Shown here: piece after piece, positions 20,109-29,212 of the stretch
How the letters are laid out: the number at the start of each line of letters is the position of its first letter
Position numbering within the stretch: the first letter of the stretch is position 1
Origin: Sulfurimonas sp.
GTDB taxonomy: Bacteria; Campylobacterota; Campylobacteria; Campylobacterales; Sulfurimonadaceae
NCBI GenBank assembly: GCA_027071075.1
Contig: JALSUU010000085.1
Location: 1-34,867 of the forward strand
DNA: 34,867 nt
Direction of reading: 5' to 3'
Notes under the pieces: model-generated
Seen by the model: the letters and a program-made list of their open reading frames with translations, nothing else
Database searches by the model: none
What the model was told of the DNA's origin: nothing
Translations under genes and position numbers: made by a program

Positions 20109-20849
20109 TTATTTTGTTTCATTTGTATCTACAACTGAGTTACGAGAGACTACACTTCTTGTGTCTGGAATTAAAAAACCATACCAACTCGCTGTTCCAT
20201 CACCCTCAAACCACTCTCTATACCAAGGTGTATTTGCCCTATTTACCTCGCTCCATTCTATCCATGGTTCTGGTTCAATTGCTCTATAGTACGCTGCACT
20301 TTTAGGCTTATCAATTCTATCATAGAGACCTGCTATAGTTTCATTAAGAGCGGCCTCAGCCATATAGAGATTAGTCAGCATAGTATCAACAACACTATAG
20401 TACATAGAGTTTGGATACTCTCTTTTAAATTTATTTGCTTCTTTAATAGCCTCTTTCACAAGTACCTGATCTCGTCTTGGATTTGGTAATGCCATATATT
20501 TTGCTTTTATTTTTAAAAACTCTGCGAACTCTTTTTCATTATAGTTTGCGTAGCGTTTTATATACTCATCCAAATAGTGTTCTGCTAAGATATACTCTTC
20601 ATAGTACATATGAGAAATTGCAAGTATCATTGTAGCTTCAGGGAGAAGAGGTGAACCGACATGTTCACTCTGTAGTGAGGAGTAGTAGTTATCTGCTTTG
20701 TCAATATTTCCAGCAGAAATTGACTCCACAATTTTTCCATACCAATATAGAGCAGGCTTATTATACTCTTCTAACTCTTTAGCACATGAGCTAAAGAGGA
20801 GCATCAAACTCAGAGTTGCAAAGAGTAAGTTTAATTTTTGTAATTTCAT
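20109..20849 (-). CDS. bamD: Outer membrane assembly lipoprotein BamD
   Basis: 246 aa; lipobox LLFSSC, TPR-like ALYWYGKIVESISAGNIDKADNYYSSLQSEHVGSPLLPEA. Confidence 0.85.
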   Translation of the reverse strand: MKLQKLNLLFATLSLMLLFSSCAKELEEYNKPALYWYGKIVESISAGNIDKADNYYSSLQSEHVGSPLLPEATMILAISHMYYEEYILAEHYLDEYIKRYANYNEKEFAEFLKIKAKYMALPNPRRDQVLVKEAIKEANKFKREYPNSMYYSVVDTMLTNLYMAEAALNETIAGLYDRIDKPKSAAYYRAIEPEPWIEWSEVNRANTPWYREWFEGDGTASWYGFLIPDTRSVVSRNSVVDTNETK

Positions 20850-20906
20850 AAGTATAGTATCCTTTATTAGCCTGCTATTTTATCTAAAAGAGTTTTGATT
20901 TTATTT

Positions 20907-20927
20907 AAGGGTGGTTCTAAAACCCTT
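20907..20927. repeat. Short inverted repeat AAGGGT-N9-ACCCTT downstream of the MFS gene
   Basis: 6-bp arms read directly (20907-20912 / 20922-20927), ending at the MFS stop codon; weak terminator candidate. Confidence 0.4.
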
Positions 20928-22252
20928 TATTTGCTTATTTTAGACTTTATTTCATCCTCTTGCATCTGTGATGTAACATACTTTATCACAACTACTTTTT
21001 CTGTTTCATTAATATACCACTCTGCGATATGTTCACTCTCTAAAGCATATAGTTTATCAAAATCCACTTCTGCTTCATCTATGTAAAGATGTGAATGTCT
21101 CACAGGATTTTGCAGTTTAAAGGCTGTCCATACTAGCCAAAGAACAATCACAGCACCAAGAGTAATTCCAAGTGTTTCTCTATCGCTTATATCAAGATAA
21201 AGACCAGCGAATGTACCTCCTAAAAATGTAAAGAAGTAAGCCGCCGAGTTAGCAATACCTAAAGCAGCACCTTTTTGATGTACTTTTGCAAACTTAGATA
21301 TCATAGACTGAACAAGTGGCTCCATCATATTAAAACCTATAAAAAAGAAAATAACACCAAAAACAAAAACTGTACTAGAAGTTGTAAATCCCATAATAAG
21401 AAACGATGCAAGAAAAAGCACTATAGAGAGTAAAAATATCTGTTTTGGTATATTTCTCTTTTCACCAAATACAGCAGCAGGTCCCATGGCAATAAGTCCA
21501 GCTATCATTGCAGGTGCATATACCTTCCAAAGTTCTGCTTTCTCCCAAGAGAATCCATATTCAGGTTTTGTGAGTATGATTGGTATTAAAACAAAGGCGA
21601 TGGTCATTAAACCTTTTTGCATTGCATTTATTATTATCATATTAAGAAGATTGTTATCTTTTAAAATATCTGCTGTTTTCGTTTTATTATGATAAATATG
21701 CTTAATTTTTGGCGGTGTTGGTACTTTTAGAAAAAGAACTCCAATCGCTAAAATTGCTAAAGCTGCCGTAATTAAAAAGATAACGCTAATACCAAAATTC
21801 GCTGCAATAACAGGACCAAGTGCCATAGCAAGAGCAAAACTCATAGCAATAAACCCACCCATTATAGCCATAGCATGCCCACGCGTTTTTTCTTCAACTA
21901 AATCAGCTATCATCGCTGTTACAACAGAACCTATCGCTCCTGCACCTTGTAAAAAACGCCCAAACATAAGTGTATATATATCTGTAGAGTATGCACAAAC
22001 CAATGAACCTATCAAAAATATAATAAGACCAAATAAAATGGTAGGTTTTCTACCATATTTATCACTCATTGTTCCAAATGGAATCTGAAAAATTGCTTGA
22101 GTGAGGGCATATCCCCCAACAACAACACCTACTAAAAATCCTGTTGCATGTTCTAAATCAAGAGCATATACAGATAAAACAGGGAGGACAAGAAAGAGTC
22201 CTAGAAATCTAAGAAACAAAATAGAAGAGAGAGGAAGTACTTTTTTAAACAT
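20927..22252 (-). CDS. MFS transporter
   Basis: 441 aa, 12-TM pattern; FGTMSDKYGRKPTILFGLIIF MFS signature; GRFLQGAGAIGSVVTAMIADLVEEKTRG. Confidence 0.92.
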   Translation of the reverse strand: MFKKVLPLSSILFLRFLGLFLVLPVLSVYALDLEHATGFLVGVVVGGYALTQAIFQIPFGTMSDKYGRKPTILFGLIIFLIGSLVCAYSTDIYTLMFGRFLQGAGAIGSVVTAMIADLVEEKTRGHAMAIMGGFIAMSFALAMALGPVIAANFGISVIFLITAALAILAIGVLFLKVPTPPKIKHIYHNKTKTADILKDNNLLNMIIINAMQKGLMTIAFVLIPIILTKPEYGFSWEKAELWKVYAPAMIAGLIAMGPAAVFGEKRNIPKQIFLLSIVLFLASFLIMGFTTSSTVFVFGVIFFFIGFNMMEPLVQSMISKFAKVHQKGAALGIANSAAYFFTFLGGTFAGLYLDISDRETLGITLGAVIVLWLVWTAFKLQNPVRHSHLYIDEAEVDFDKLYALESEHIAEWYINETEKVVVIKYVTSQMQEDEIKSKISK

Positions 22253-22271
22253 TTAAAACCTTTATATATAG

Positions 22272-22289
22272 TATAATTTCGCAATTATA
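22272..22289. promoter_or_regulatory. Candidate face-to-face -10 elements (TATAATT-tcgc-AATTATA) between the divergent MFS and rdgB genes
   Basis: TATAAT on + at 22272-22277 and on - at 22289-22284; only 85 nt separates the two start codons. Confidence 0.45.
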
Positions 22290-22337
22290 TACAAAAGATG
22301 ATTAACGATACCATTAATAAAGTTTAAGGAAAAACAT

Positions 22338-22925
22338 TTGAAATTAGTTTTAGCTACATCTAATAAAGGGAAAGTAAGAGAGATTAAAGAACTCTGCCCT
22401 GAATATGAGGTTATCCCATATAGTGAACTCATAGAAGAGTTTGAAATCATAGAAGATGCAGATACATTTAAAGAAAATGCACTCATTAAAGCGCGTGCTG
22501 TTTATGCCGCACTTGATGATGCAGAGCTTATAGTCGTTGCTGATGATAGTGGGATAAGTGTTGATGTTTTAGGGGGTGCTCCTGGTATCTATAGTGCAAG
22601 ATATGGTGGTGAAAATGCTACTGATAAAGAGAACTTACAGACCTTAATGACAAATATTAAAAAAGCAGGTGTCAAGAGTTCTCCTGCTTTTTATACAGCA
22701 GCTATTGCCATAGTTACAAAAGATATTGAGAGAACAGTCCATGGATGGATGTATGGAACAGCTTTAACGGAGGCGCAAGGGGATGGAGGATTTGGTTATG
22801 ACCCAATGTTTATACCTCTAGGATATGATAAAACATTGGGTGAACTTGACAATGAGATAAAGAGAAAACTCTCTCATCGTTCAAAAGCATTAAGTCTTAT
22901 GAAAAAAGTTTTAAAAACTTTATAA
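22338..22925 (+). CDS. rdgB: XTP/dITP diphosphatase (RdgB/HAM1), TTG start
   Basis: LVLATSNKGKVREIKEL, VADDSGISVDVLGGAPGIYSARYGG, GDGGFGYDPMFIP, KRKLSHRSKAL; SD-like AAGGA upstream of TTG at 22338. Confidence 0.96.
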   Translation: MKLVLATSNKGKVREIKELCPEYEVIPYSELIEEFEIIEDADTFKENALIKARAVYAALDDAELIVVADDSGISVDVLGGAPGIYSARYGGENATDKENLQTLMTNIKKAGVKSSPAFYTAAIAIVTKDIERTVHGWMYGTALTEAQGDGGFGYDPMFIPLGYDKTLGELDNEIKRKLSHRSKALSLMKKVLKTL

Positions 22926-23012
22926 GAGTCTGAGGCTTAGAGTATAAAATTTGTCTTCTATATCATCTAAAAATTTATGTAACTGGTCTCTGTATTTGTT
23001 AAGAGTTTGCAT
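22920..23012 (-). CDS. Candidate small ORF, 30 aa: MQTLNKYRDQLHKFLDDIEDKFYTLSLRLL
   Basis: Manual translation; ATG at 23012 preceded by AAAGGAGATATT (AGGAG, 5-nt spacer); stop overlaps rdgB stop region tail-to-tail. Below the ORF-track length cut-off. Confidence 0.5.
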   Translation of the reverse strand: MQTLNKYRDQLHKFLDDIEDKFYTLSLRLL

Positions 23013-23070
23013 AATATCTCCTTTAGACTTGAGTATTTACAAGAAATAAGCAAATTTTATACCACTCTAA
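22937..23070. repeat. Long-range inverted repeat flanking the 30-aa sORF: TTAGAGTATAAAATTTG (22937-22953) and CAAATTTTATACcacTCTAA (23051-23070)
   Basis: Arms read directly: 12 + 5 bp complementarity interrupted by a 3-nt insertion; right arm overlaps the uppP stop codon. Confidence 0.7.
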
Positions 23071-23837
23071 TGAAATAGTATAAGAAGAACAACTCCAAAA
23101 ACTATTCTATAGACTCCAAATGAGACAAAGGTAAACTTCTCTAAGAATTTCAAAAAGAGTTTAATAGTAAGATATGCAACTATAAAAGAGACAATAAAGC
23201 CTACTCCAAGAGTCAAAAAATTTGTATCACTAAACTCTTTATAATGTTTGAGTAAATCGTAGGCACTAACCGCACTCATTACAGGAAAAGCAAGTAAAAA
23301 ACTAAACTCAGCACTCGCTTTTCTACTCAAACCGACAAGCAGTGCTCCTATTATAGTAGAACCTGCCCTACTAGTTCCAGGAATAAGGGCAAATACTTGC
23401 GCAACTCCAATCACTAAAGATTGTTTGAGTGTTACTTTCTCTACATCATCTATAAGCTCTTCTTCATTAGGAATAAAAAACTTCTCTACAATAAGAAAAA
23501 TTATACCTCCCACTATAAACATTGTAGCCACAATATTAATACTAAAAAGCTCTTTGATTTGATGGGCAAACAGAAACCCTACTATACCAATAGGCAAAAA
23601 TGCTAAAAAAACTTTCATCCACAAATCAATCTTCTTCAATGTAAATTTCTCTTTATAGTTAAAAACAACTGCTAAAATAGCAGCAAATTGAATAATAACT
23701 TCATAGGCTTTTGTCACACTTGTTTGATTAATCCCTAAGAAATGACTTGCAACTATTAAATGTCCAGTAGATGAGATAGGTAAGAACTCTGTAAAACCTT
23801 CTATAATTCCTAAAAAAATTGAATCAAATATACTCAT
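23067..23837 (-). CDS. uppP: Undecaprenyl-diphosphatase
   Basis: 256 aa; [26 protein letters not shown] and [38 protein letters not shown]. Confidence 0.97.
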   Translation of the reverse strand: MSIFDSIFLGIIEGFTEFLPISSTGHLIVASHFLGINQTSVTKAYEVIIQFAAILAVVFNYKEKFTLKKIDLWMKVFLAFLPIGIVGFLFAHQIKELFSINIVATMFIVGGIIFLIVEKFFIPNEEELIDDVEKVTLKQSLVIGVAQVFALIPGTSRAGSTIIGALLVGLSRKASAEFSFLLAFPVMSAVSAYDLLKHYKEFSDTNFLTLGVGFIVSFIVAYLTIKLFLKFLEKFTFVSFGVYRIVFGVVLLILFH

Positions 23838-23949
23838 TTACACTCCAGATTGAAAATTATTATTTTTTAGCGACATTTAAATAAAAAAATTGGATTTTTT
23901 GTGTTAAAATTCTAAAAAGTGTATAGTAACATAATATAAAGGCTAAAAA

Positions 23950-24342
23950 ATGAATTTACTAATTGTTGACGACAGTAAAATTGTAAGACGAGTGCTTACA
24001 AATACAATGCGACGCTACTTTAAGGCACCTGAGTGGCCAGAGCTTAAAATATTTGAAGCCGAAGATGGTTTAGAAGCTATGGAAGTTATGAAAAAAGAGC
24101 AAGTAGACATCATGCTCCTTGATTGGAATATGCCAAATATGAACGGTGAAGAGGTTGTTGATGCAGTCCGAAAAAACAAAGCATGGAATAAGACCCGAAT
24201 CATTATGGCAACAACAGAGGGCTCTAAAGCGAGTGTACTCAAAATGATTAAAAAAGGCGCAAATGGATATATGGTTAAACCATTCCAAGAAGATGCAATC
24301 TTTAAAACACTCAACACTATTACAGCGAGAATGGCGAATTAA
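23950..24342 (+). CDS. CheY-like single-domain response regulator
   Basis: 130 aa; LLIVDDSKIVRRVLTNTM...DIMLLDWNMPNMNGEEVV...ATTEGSKASV...KGANGYMVKPF. Confidence 0.93.
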   Translation: MNLLIVDDSKIVRRVLTNTMRRYFKAPEWPELKIFEAEDGLEAMEVMKKEQVDIMLLDWNMPNMNGEEVVDAVRKNKAWNKTRIIMATTEGSKASVLKMIKKGANGYMVKPFQEDAIFKTLNTITARMAN

Positions 24343-24377
24343 TTCCTCAGAATCTTAAAACTTTAAAATTATTTCGA

Positions 24378-24383
24378 TATAAT
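24378..24383 (+). promoter_or_regulatory. Candidate -10 element TATAAT for the aminotransferase-hisZ-purA operon
   Basis: Exact TATAAT 41 nt upstream of ATG 24424. Confidence 0.4.
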
Positions 24384-24423
24384 ACGAGGTTTTTTAATTT
24401 AAACTTCAGTAGGAAATATAAAT

Positions 24424-25536
24424 ATGTTACTTTTTACACCTGGTCCAACTCCAGTACCACAGAATGTTCGCAATGCGATGAGTGATGAGACTATGCACCA
24501 TCGTACACCTGAGTTTGAAGCTATCTTTGAGCAAACTCGTTCACATCTTTTTAAGCTTTTTAAGACGGATGAAGTGATTATGCTTGCTTCAAGTGGAACG
24601 GGTGCTATGGAAGCGGCTGTTATTAATCTCTGCCACAACACACTTTTAAGTATCAACAGTGGAAAGTTTGGAGAGCGTTTTGGAAAAATCGCACTTGCTC
24701 ATGGACTTAAAAATGTAGAGATTAAAAATGAGTGGGATACTCCAGCTTCTGTCGAAGCCGTTGTTGATGCACTCAAAGCAAATCCAGAGATTGATGCAAT
24801 CGCTATTCAGATAAGTGAATCAGCAGGTGGTCTTCGACACTCGGTTGAAGAGATAGCAGCTGCTGCCAAAGAGATAAACCCTCAGATAATGATTATTGCT
24901 GATGGAATTACAGCTGTTGGTGTCGAGCCTATTGATGTAAACAACATTGATGCACTCCTTGCAGGAAGCCAAAAAGCTTTAATGCTTCCTCCTGGTCTCT
25001 CACTTCTTGGTTTAAGTAATGCAGCTATTAAAAAAATAGGTGCAGGAAAAGGGTATTACCTGAACCTCGCATCAGAGATAAAGAAACAGAAACAAAACAC
25101 TACTGCGTATACGGCTGCTACTACTTTAACTATCGGTCTTTTAGAAGTTTTAGAGACTATTGAAGCTGATGGTGGTGTCGATGCACTTTATAGAAGAACT
25201 CAAACAAGAGCAGAAGCTGTTACAGCAGCACTTCAAGCGCTAGATTTACATATTTATCCAACACGACCTGCTCCATCAATGACAACTATTGATGATGCAG
25301 ATGCAAGTGCAATTAGAAAGATTCTTAAAGAGGATTTTGATGTAAATGTTGCAGGTGGTCAAGATCATTTAAAGGGTAAAATTTTTAGAATTAACCAAAT
25401 GGGTCTTATAAATGATTATGAAATGGCATGGGTTGTGAATGCAGTTGAGTTAGCACTTGCTAAAATCGGTCGTAGAGTTTATGATGGAACTGCAAACAGA
25501 ATCTTTAATGAGATTACTTTTAAAATGGGAAAATAG
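24424..25536 (+). CDS. Class V PLP-dependent aminotransferase (serine-pyruvate/glyoxylate or alanine-glyoxylate type)
   Basis: 370 aa; LLFTPGPTPVPQNVRNAMSDETMHHRTPEFEAIFEQT, ADGITAVGVEPIDVNNIDALLAGSQKALMLPPGL. Confidence 0.9.
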   Translation: MLLFTPGPTPVPQNVRNAMSDETMHHRTPEFEAIFEQTRSHLFKLFKTDEVIMLASSGTGAMEAAVINLCHNTLLSINSGKFGERFGKIALAHGLKNVEIKNEWDTPASVEAVVDALKANPEIDAIAIQISESAGGLRHSVEEIAAAAKEINPQIMIIADGITAVGVEPIDVNNIDALLAGSQKALMLPPGLSLLGLSNAAIKKIGAGKGYYLNLASEIKKQKQNTTAYTAATTLTIGLLEVLETIEADGGVDALYRRTQTRAEAVTAALQALDLHIYPTRPAPSMTTIDDADASAIRKILKEDFDVNVAGGQDHLKGKIFRINQMGLINDYEMAWVVNAVELALAKIGRRVYDGTANRIFNEITFKMGK

Positions 25537-26394
25537 ATGATATTAGAGCATGAGATTCCTAACGGTACAAAACTCTACTTTGGCAACTCTGCTAAGGTAA
25601 AACGCCATATCGAAAATGTAGCAAGTGAAATCCTTGATGCAAATGGATATGAGGAGATAGTAACACCTATCTTTTCATACCACCAACACCTTAGTATTGC
25701 CGATCAAAGAGAACTTATTCGTGTGAATGATGCAAAAAACAATGCCCTCTCTCTTCGTGCCGATTCTACTATTGATGTTGTGCGTATCATTGAGAAGCGT
25801 TTAGGTAAAAATACTGCACAAAAAAAATGGTTCTATATTCAACCTGTGGTGACTTATCCTACAACTGAACAGTATCAAGTAGGTGTTGAGTACATGGGTG
25901 AGACAAAACTCTCCTCAGTTGCATCACTCGCCCTTAATATCTTTGAAAGGTTAGAGGTACAACCTTTGATGCAGATATCAAACATCAAAATACCAGAACT
26001 TCTTGTAGAGATGTTTGAGAGTTTAACTATTGATGATTTTAGACATATAAATATAGATAAGTTTATCTCTCTTAAGCAAGAGTGGCTCACAAAACTTGTC
26101 TATCTTCAGTATGTTGAGCAGATTGATGAAGTTATGGCAATAGCCCCACAAGCAATTACAAATGAACTTCAAAAGATGAAAGATTTATGCTCAGAAATGG
26201 AGTGTAAAAACACAGTGCTTGCACCTATGTACTATGCAAAAATGCTCTACTATGATGAACTCTTTTTCAGATGTATAGCAGGAAATGAAGTCTTCGCTCG
26301 CGGTGGAAGATATAAAAATGCAGATCTTACATCAGTAGGTTTTGCGATATACACAGATGCACTCTGTGAAGAAATAATAAGTAAGGAAAAGTAG
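25537..26394 (+). CDS. hisZ: ATP phosphoribosyltransferase regulatory subunit-like (HisRS paralogue)
   Basis: 285 aa; class II aaRS-like [35 protein letters not shown]; located just upstream of purA. Confidence 0.7.
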   Translation: MILEHEIPNGTKLYFGNSAKVKRHIENVASEILDANGYEEIVTPIFSYHQHLSIADQRELIRVNDAKNNALSLRADSTIDVVRIIEKRLGKNTAQKKWFYIQPVVTYPTTEQYQVGVEYMGETKLSSVASLALNIFERLEVQPLMQISNIKIPELLVEMFESLTIDDFRHINIDKFISLKQEWLTKLVYLQYVEQIDEVMAIAPQAITNELQKMKDLCSEMECKNTVLAPMYYAKMLYYDELFFRCIAGNEVFARGGRYKNADLTSVGFAIYTDALCEEIISKEK

Positions 26395-27641
26395 TGAAAG
26401 CAGATTTAATAGTAGGAATCCAGTGGGGCGATGAAGGAAAGGGAAAAATAGTAGATAGACTTGCTTGCGAATATGACATGGTATGTCGTTCTCAAGGGGG
26501 TCATAATGCTGGTCATACTATCTGGGTTGATGGTGTAAAATTTGCACTCCACCTAGTTCCTTCAGGTGTACTCAATCCTAAGGCTATCAATGTTGTAGGA
26601 AATGGTGTAGTACTCTCTCCTGAGTCTATCATCAAAGAGATGGTTCAGTTTGACAACTTGGAAGGTCGTCTTTTTATCTCTGATAAAGCACACCTAAACC
26701 TTTACTACCATGCACTTGTAGACCAAGCAAAAGAGCGCCTTAAGGGTGACAAGGCTATTGGTACAACTGGTAAAGGAATTGGACCTGCTTATGCAGATAA
26801 AATCAACCGTACTGGTTTTCGTGTGGGTGAACTTTTAAACCCTGCAAAACTTACAACTTCTATTATCGAGTATTTTGAGCAAAACCGTCAAATCTTTGAT
26901 ATTTATGAAATTCCTACACCTATAAAGTCTGAATTGCTTACAGAACTCGAAGGCTACAAAGAAAAACTTGCTCCTTTTATTACCGATACTACACAACTTG
27001 TTTGGAAAGCTCTTGATGATAAGAAGCGCATACTTTTAGAGGGTGCACAGGGTACACTTTTGGATATTGACCATGGTACTTATCCATTTGTAACTTCATC
27101 TGCTACTGTGAGTGCTGGTGCTTGTACTGGTTTGGGTATCAATCCAAAAGATATCGGTAAGGTTATCGGTATTGTAAAAGCATACTGTACTCGCGTTGGA
27201 AATGGACCTTTTCCATCTGAAGATTTTGGCGAAGATGGTCAGCGTTTAGGGGAACAAGGGCATGAGTTTGGTACAACAACGGGTCGTGCTCGTCGTTGTG
27301 GTTGGTTTGATGCAGTTGCAACTCGCCATGCAGCGAGACTCAATGGTTGTGATGAGTTAGCGCTTATGAAACTTGATGTTTTGGATGGTTTTGATGTAGT
27401 AAAACTCTGCGTAGCTTATGAGCTAAATGGCGAAGAGATTGACTATATGCCATCAAACTTAGAGGATGTAAAACCAATCTATAAAACTTTTAAAGGTTGG
27501 AACAACTCTGTTGGAGCAAGAACATTTGATGCACTCCCTAAAGATGCACAAGAGTTTGTGAAAACTATAGAAGAAATCAGTAAAACAAAAGTTGGCATCA
27601 TCTCAACTTCGCCTGAGAGAGATGATACAATCATTCTCTAA
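26394..27641 (+). CDS. purA: Adenylosuccinate synthetase, GTG start
   Basis: 415 aa; [65 protein letters not shown]. Confidence 0.98.
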   Translation: MKADLIVGIQWGDEGKGKIVDRLACEYDMVCRSQGGHNAGHTIWVDGVKFALHLVPSGVLNPKAINVVGNGVVLSPESIIKEMVQFDNLEGRLFISDKAHLNLYYHALVDQAKERLKGDKAIGTTGKGIGPAYADKINRTGFRVGELLNPAKLTTSIIEYFEQNRQIFDIYEIPTPIKSELLTELEGYKEKLAPFITDTTQLVWKALDDKKRILLEGAQGTLLDIDHGTYPFVTSSATVSAGACTGLGINPKDIGKVIGIVKAYCTRVGNGPFPSEDFGEDGQRLGEQGHEFGTTTGRARRCGWFDAVATRHAARLNGCDELALMKLDVLDGFDVVKLCVAYELNGEEIDYMPSNLEDVKPIYKTFKGWNNSVGARTFDALPKDAQEFVKTIEEISKTKVGIISTSPERDDTIIL

Positions 27642-27644
27642 ATT

Positions 27645-28079
27645 ATGAAAACAAAATACTCTCCTTTAGTGCAGGTAAAAAAAAACATCATGCAAAAAAG
27701 TGAGAGAGTTTTACAAAGTACTAACGCAAAACTCTACAGACTCCAAGATGAACTCAAAAGTTCTATTGTAGCCTTAGACAGTATTGTTACCCCCTCAAGC
27801 GGAAAGATTTCAGAATTTTTATCTTCAAAAACACTTTTAGAATCCCAGCGACTCCTTATACAACAAAAAGAAGCTCTACTCTTTTCTGTTCAAGAAGAGA
27901 TGAAAGAAGCAAAAGCACAACTCAAAGTTGATATGATAGAGTATGAAAAATTTAACTATCTTGATCTTCAAGAGCGTAAAGAGTTTGAAGAAAGAAAAAA
28001 GAGAGAAGAAGCAAAAGAGTTAGATGAAGTAGCACTTCTTATCTACTCAAAAACTGCACAAAACAAGGAAAAAATTTGA
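27645..28079 (+). CDS. Coiled-coil protein, possible FliJ-like flagellar export chaperone
   Basis: 144 aa, start YSPLVQVKKNIMQKSERVLQ resembles FliJ N-terminus; predicted all-helical, charged; overlaps the MotE-like gene by 4 nt. Confidence 0.5.
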   Translation: MKTKYSPLVQVKKNIMQKSERVLQSTNAKLYRLQDELKSSIVALDSIVTPSSGKISEFLSSKTLLESQRLLIQQKEALLFSVQEEMKEAKAQLKVDMIEYEKFNYLDLQERKEFEERKKREEAKELDEVALLIYSKTAQNKEKI

Positions 28080-28585
28080 AACTTTTACTACTACTAACTA
28101 TTATATACTCTAACATTTTTGCACTCCAAACAAGTGATAGACTCTTTGAGTGTACTGAAATATTTAAAGAACGAAAAAGTGAACTTCTTGTAGAACTTGA
28201 GCGTATAGATGAGCAAAAACAAGCCCTTAGTGCCCTTAAAACTGCCACAGAAGAACTTCTCAAACAAAAAGAGTCTCAACTCTCTCTTAAAGAAGATGCG
28301 GTGAATGAAAAACTTACAGAAGCTACAAAAAAAGAGGCAAGTATCAAAAAGATGCTTGCAAAAAATGAAGCTACTCTTAAAAATCTAAAAAGTACTAAAA
28401 TGAGTAAAATTGCTCAAACTTTTTCTAAAATGAAAGCAGCTTCTGCATCAAACATACTCTCAGAGATGCCCTCGCATGATGCTATAACAATTTTACAAGC
28501 ACTTAAGCCAAAAGTAGTTGGGAAGATTTTAACAAAAATGGACGCAAAAAAAGCTTCAGAACTCACACAACTTTTAAACAAATAG
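28076..28585 (+). CDS. MotE-like / MgtE N-terminal-domain periplasmic protein
   Basis: 169 aa; signal peptide MKLLLLLTIIYSNIFA, long coiled coil, then MSKIAQTFSKMKAASASNILSEMPSHDAITILQALKPKVVGKILTKMDAKKASELTQLL. Confidence 0.65.
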   Translation: MKLLLLLTIIYSNIFALQTSDRLFECTEIFKERKSELLVELERIDEQKQALSALKTATEELLKQKESQLSLKEDAVNEKLTEATKKEASIKKMLAKNEATLKNLKSTKMSKIAQTFSKMKAASASNILSEMPSHDAITILQALKPKVVGKILTKMDAKKASELTQLLNK

Positions 28586-28606
28586 TCTTTATCTAATAAG
28601 ACTTTT
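28584..28606 (+). terminator. Weak terminator-like hairpin AGTCTT(t)AT-cta-ATAAGACT-TTT
   Basis: 8-bp stem with one bulge then a short T run immediately after the MotE-like gene stop. Confidence 0.35.
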
Positions 28607-28660
28607 ACCTTACTTATTGTAAAATGTCCAAATTTAATAAATAAGTAGGGTCATCATACA

Positions 28661-29212
28661 ATGAAAATATCACTTAAAGCTATCCCCCATATATCAAACA
28701 AAATTGCAATTGAATTAAATAAAAGTGGTGTCGTTACTATGACAAAAGGTTTAGAACCAATAGCTAACGAAGCAGAAAAAATACTTGAAGAAAATGTTAA
28801 AAGAGAGATAGCCTTAGAAGAAAAAGTAAATGATATCTGTGATGACAATGAAGAAGAGATTGAGTTTATGCTTGCCGATGAGAGACAACTCTTTTTCATG
28901 ATTAAGAAAAAAATTGCTCCTGAATTTGGTGTGATTTTAAACTATGAAGAGAGATTTTCAGATATTAGTCATAGAATTTTAGATGAATTGTATGAAGAGG
29001 ACTTAATCCACTTTGATGTTACGGAAAATCGTATCAAAAATATTATCTATTCAGCTATGACAAACTTTATGGCTGATACTTCTGAGATTGAAGATGCAGT
29101 AATGGATAAAATCCGTTCATACAAAAGAAAGTTCATCCCAGGAACTGATGAATTTGAAATTTTACATGAAAAACTTTACAGAGAAGAGATGATGAAAAGG
29201 GGTATGGAGTAA
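28661..29212 (+). CDS. DUF507 family protein
   Basis: 183 aa; MKISLKAIPHISNKIAIELNKSGVVTM, ILDELYEEDLIHFDVTENRIKNIIYSAM, overlaps carA start. Confidence 0.8.
   Translation: MKISLKAIPHISNKIAIELNKSGVVTMTKGLEPIANEAEKILEENVKREIALEEKVNDICDDNEEEIEFMLADERQLFFMIKKKIAPEFGVILNYEERFSDISHRILDELYEEDLIHFDVTENRIKNIIYSAMTNFMADTSEIEDAVMDKIRSYKRKFIPGTDEFEILHEKLYREEMMKRGME

Noticed and set aside
27590-27625. Sigma-54-like TTGGCAT...TTCGC before the FliJ/MotE-like pair
   Set aside because: GG-to-GC spacing is about 15 nt rather than 10, and it lies inside purA.
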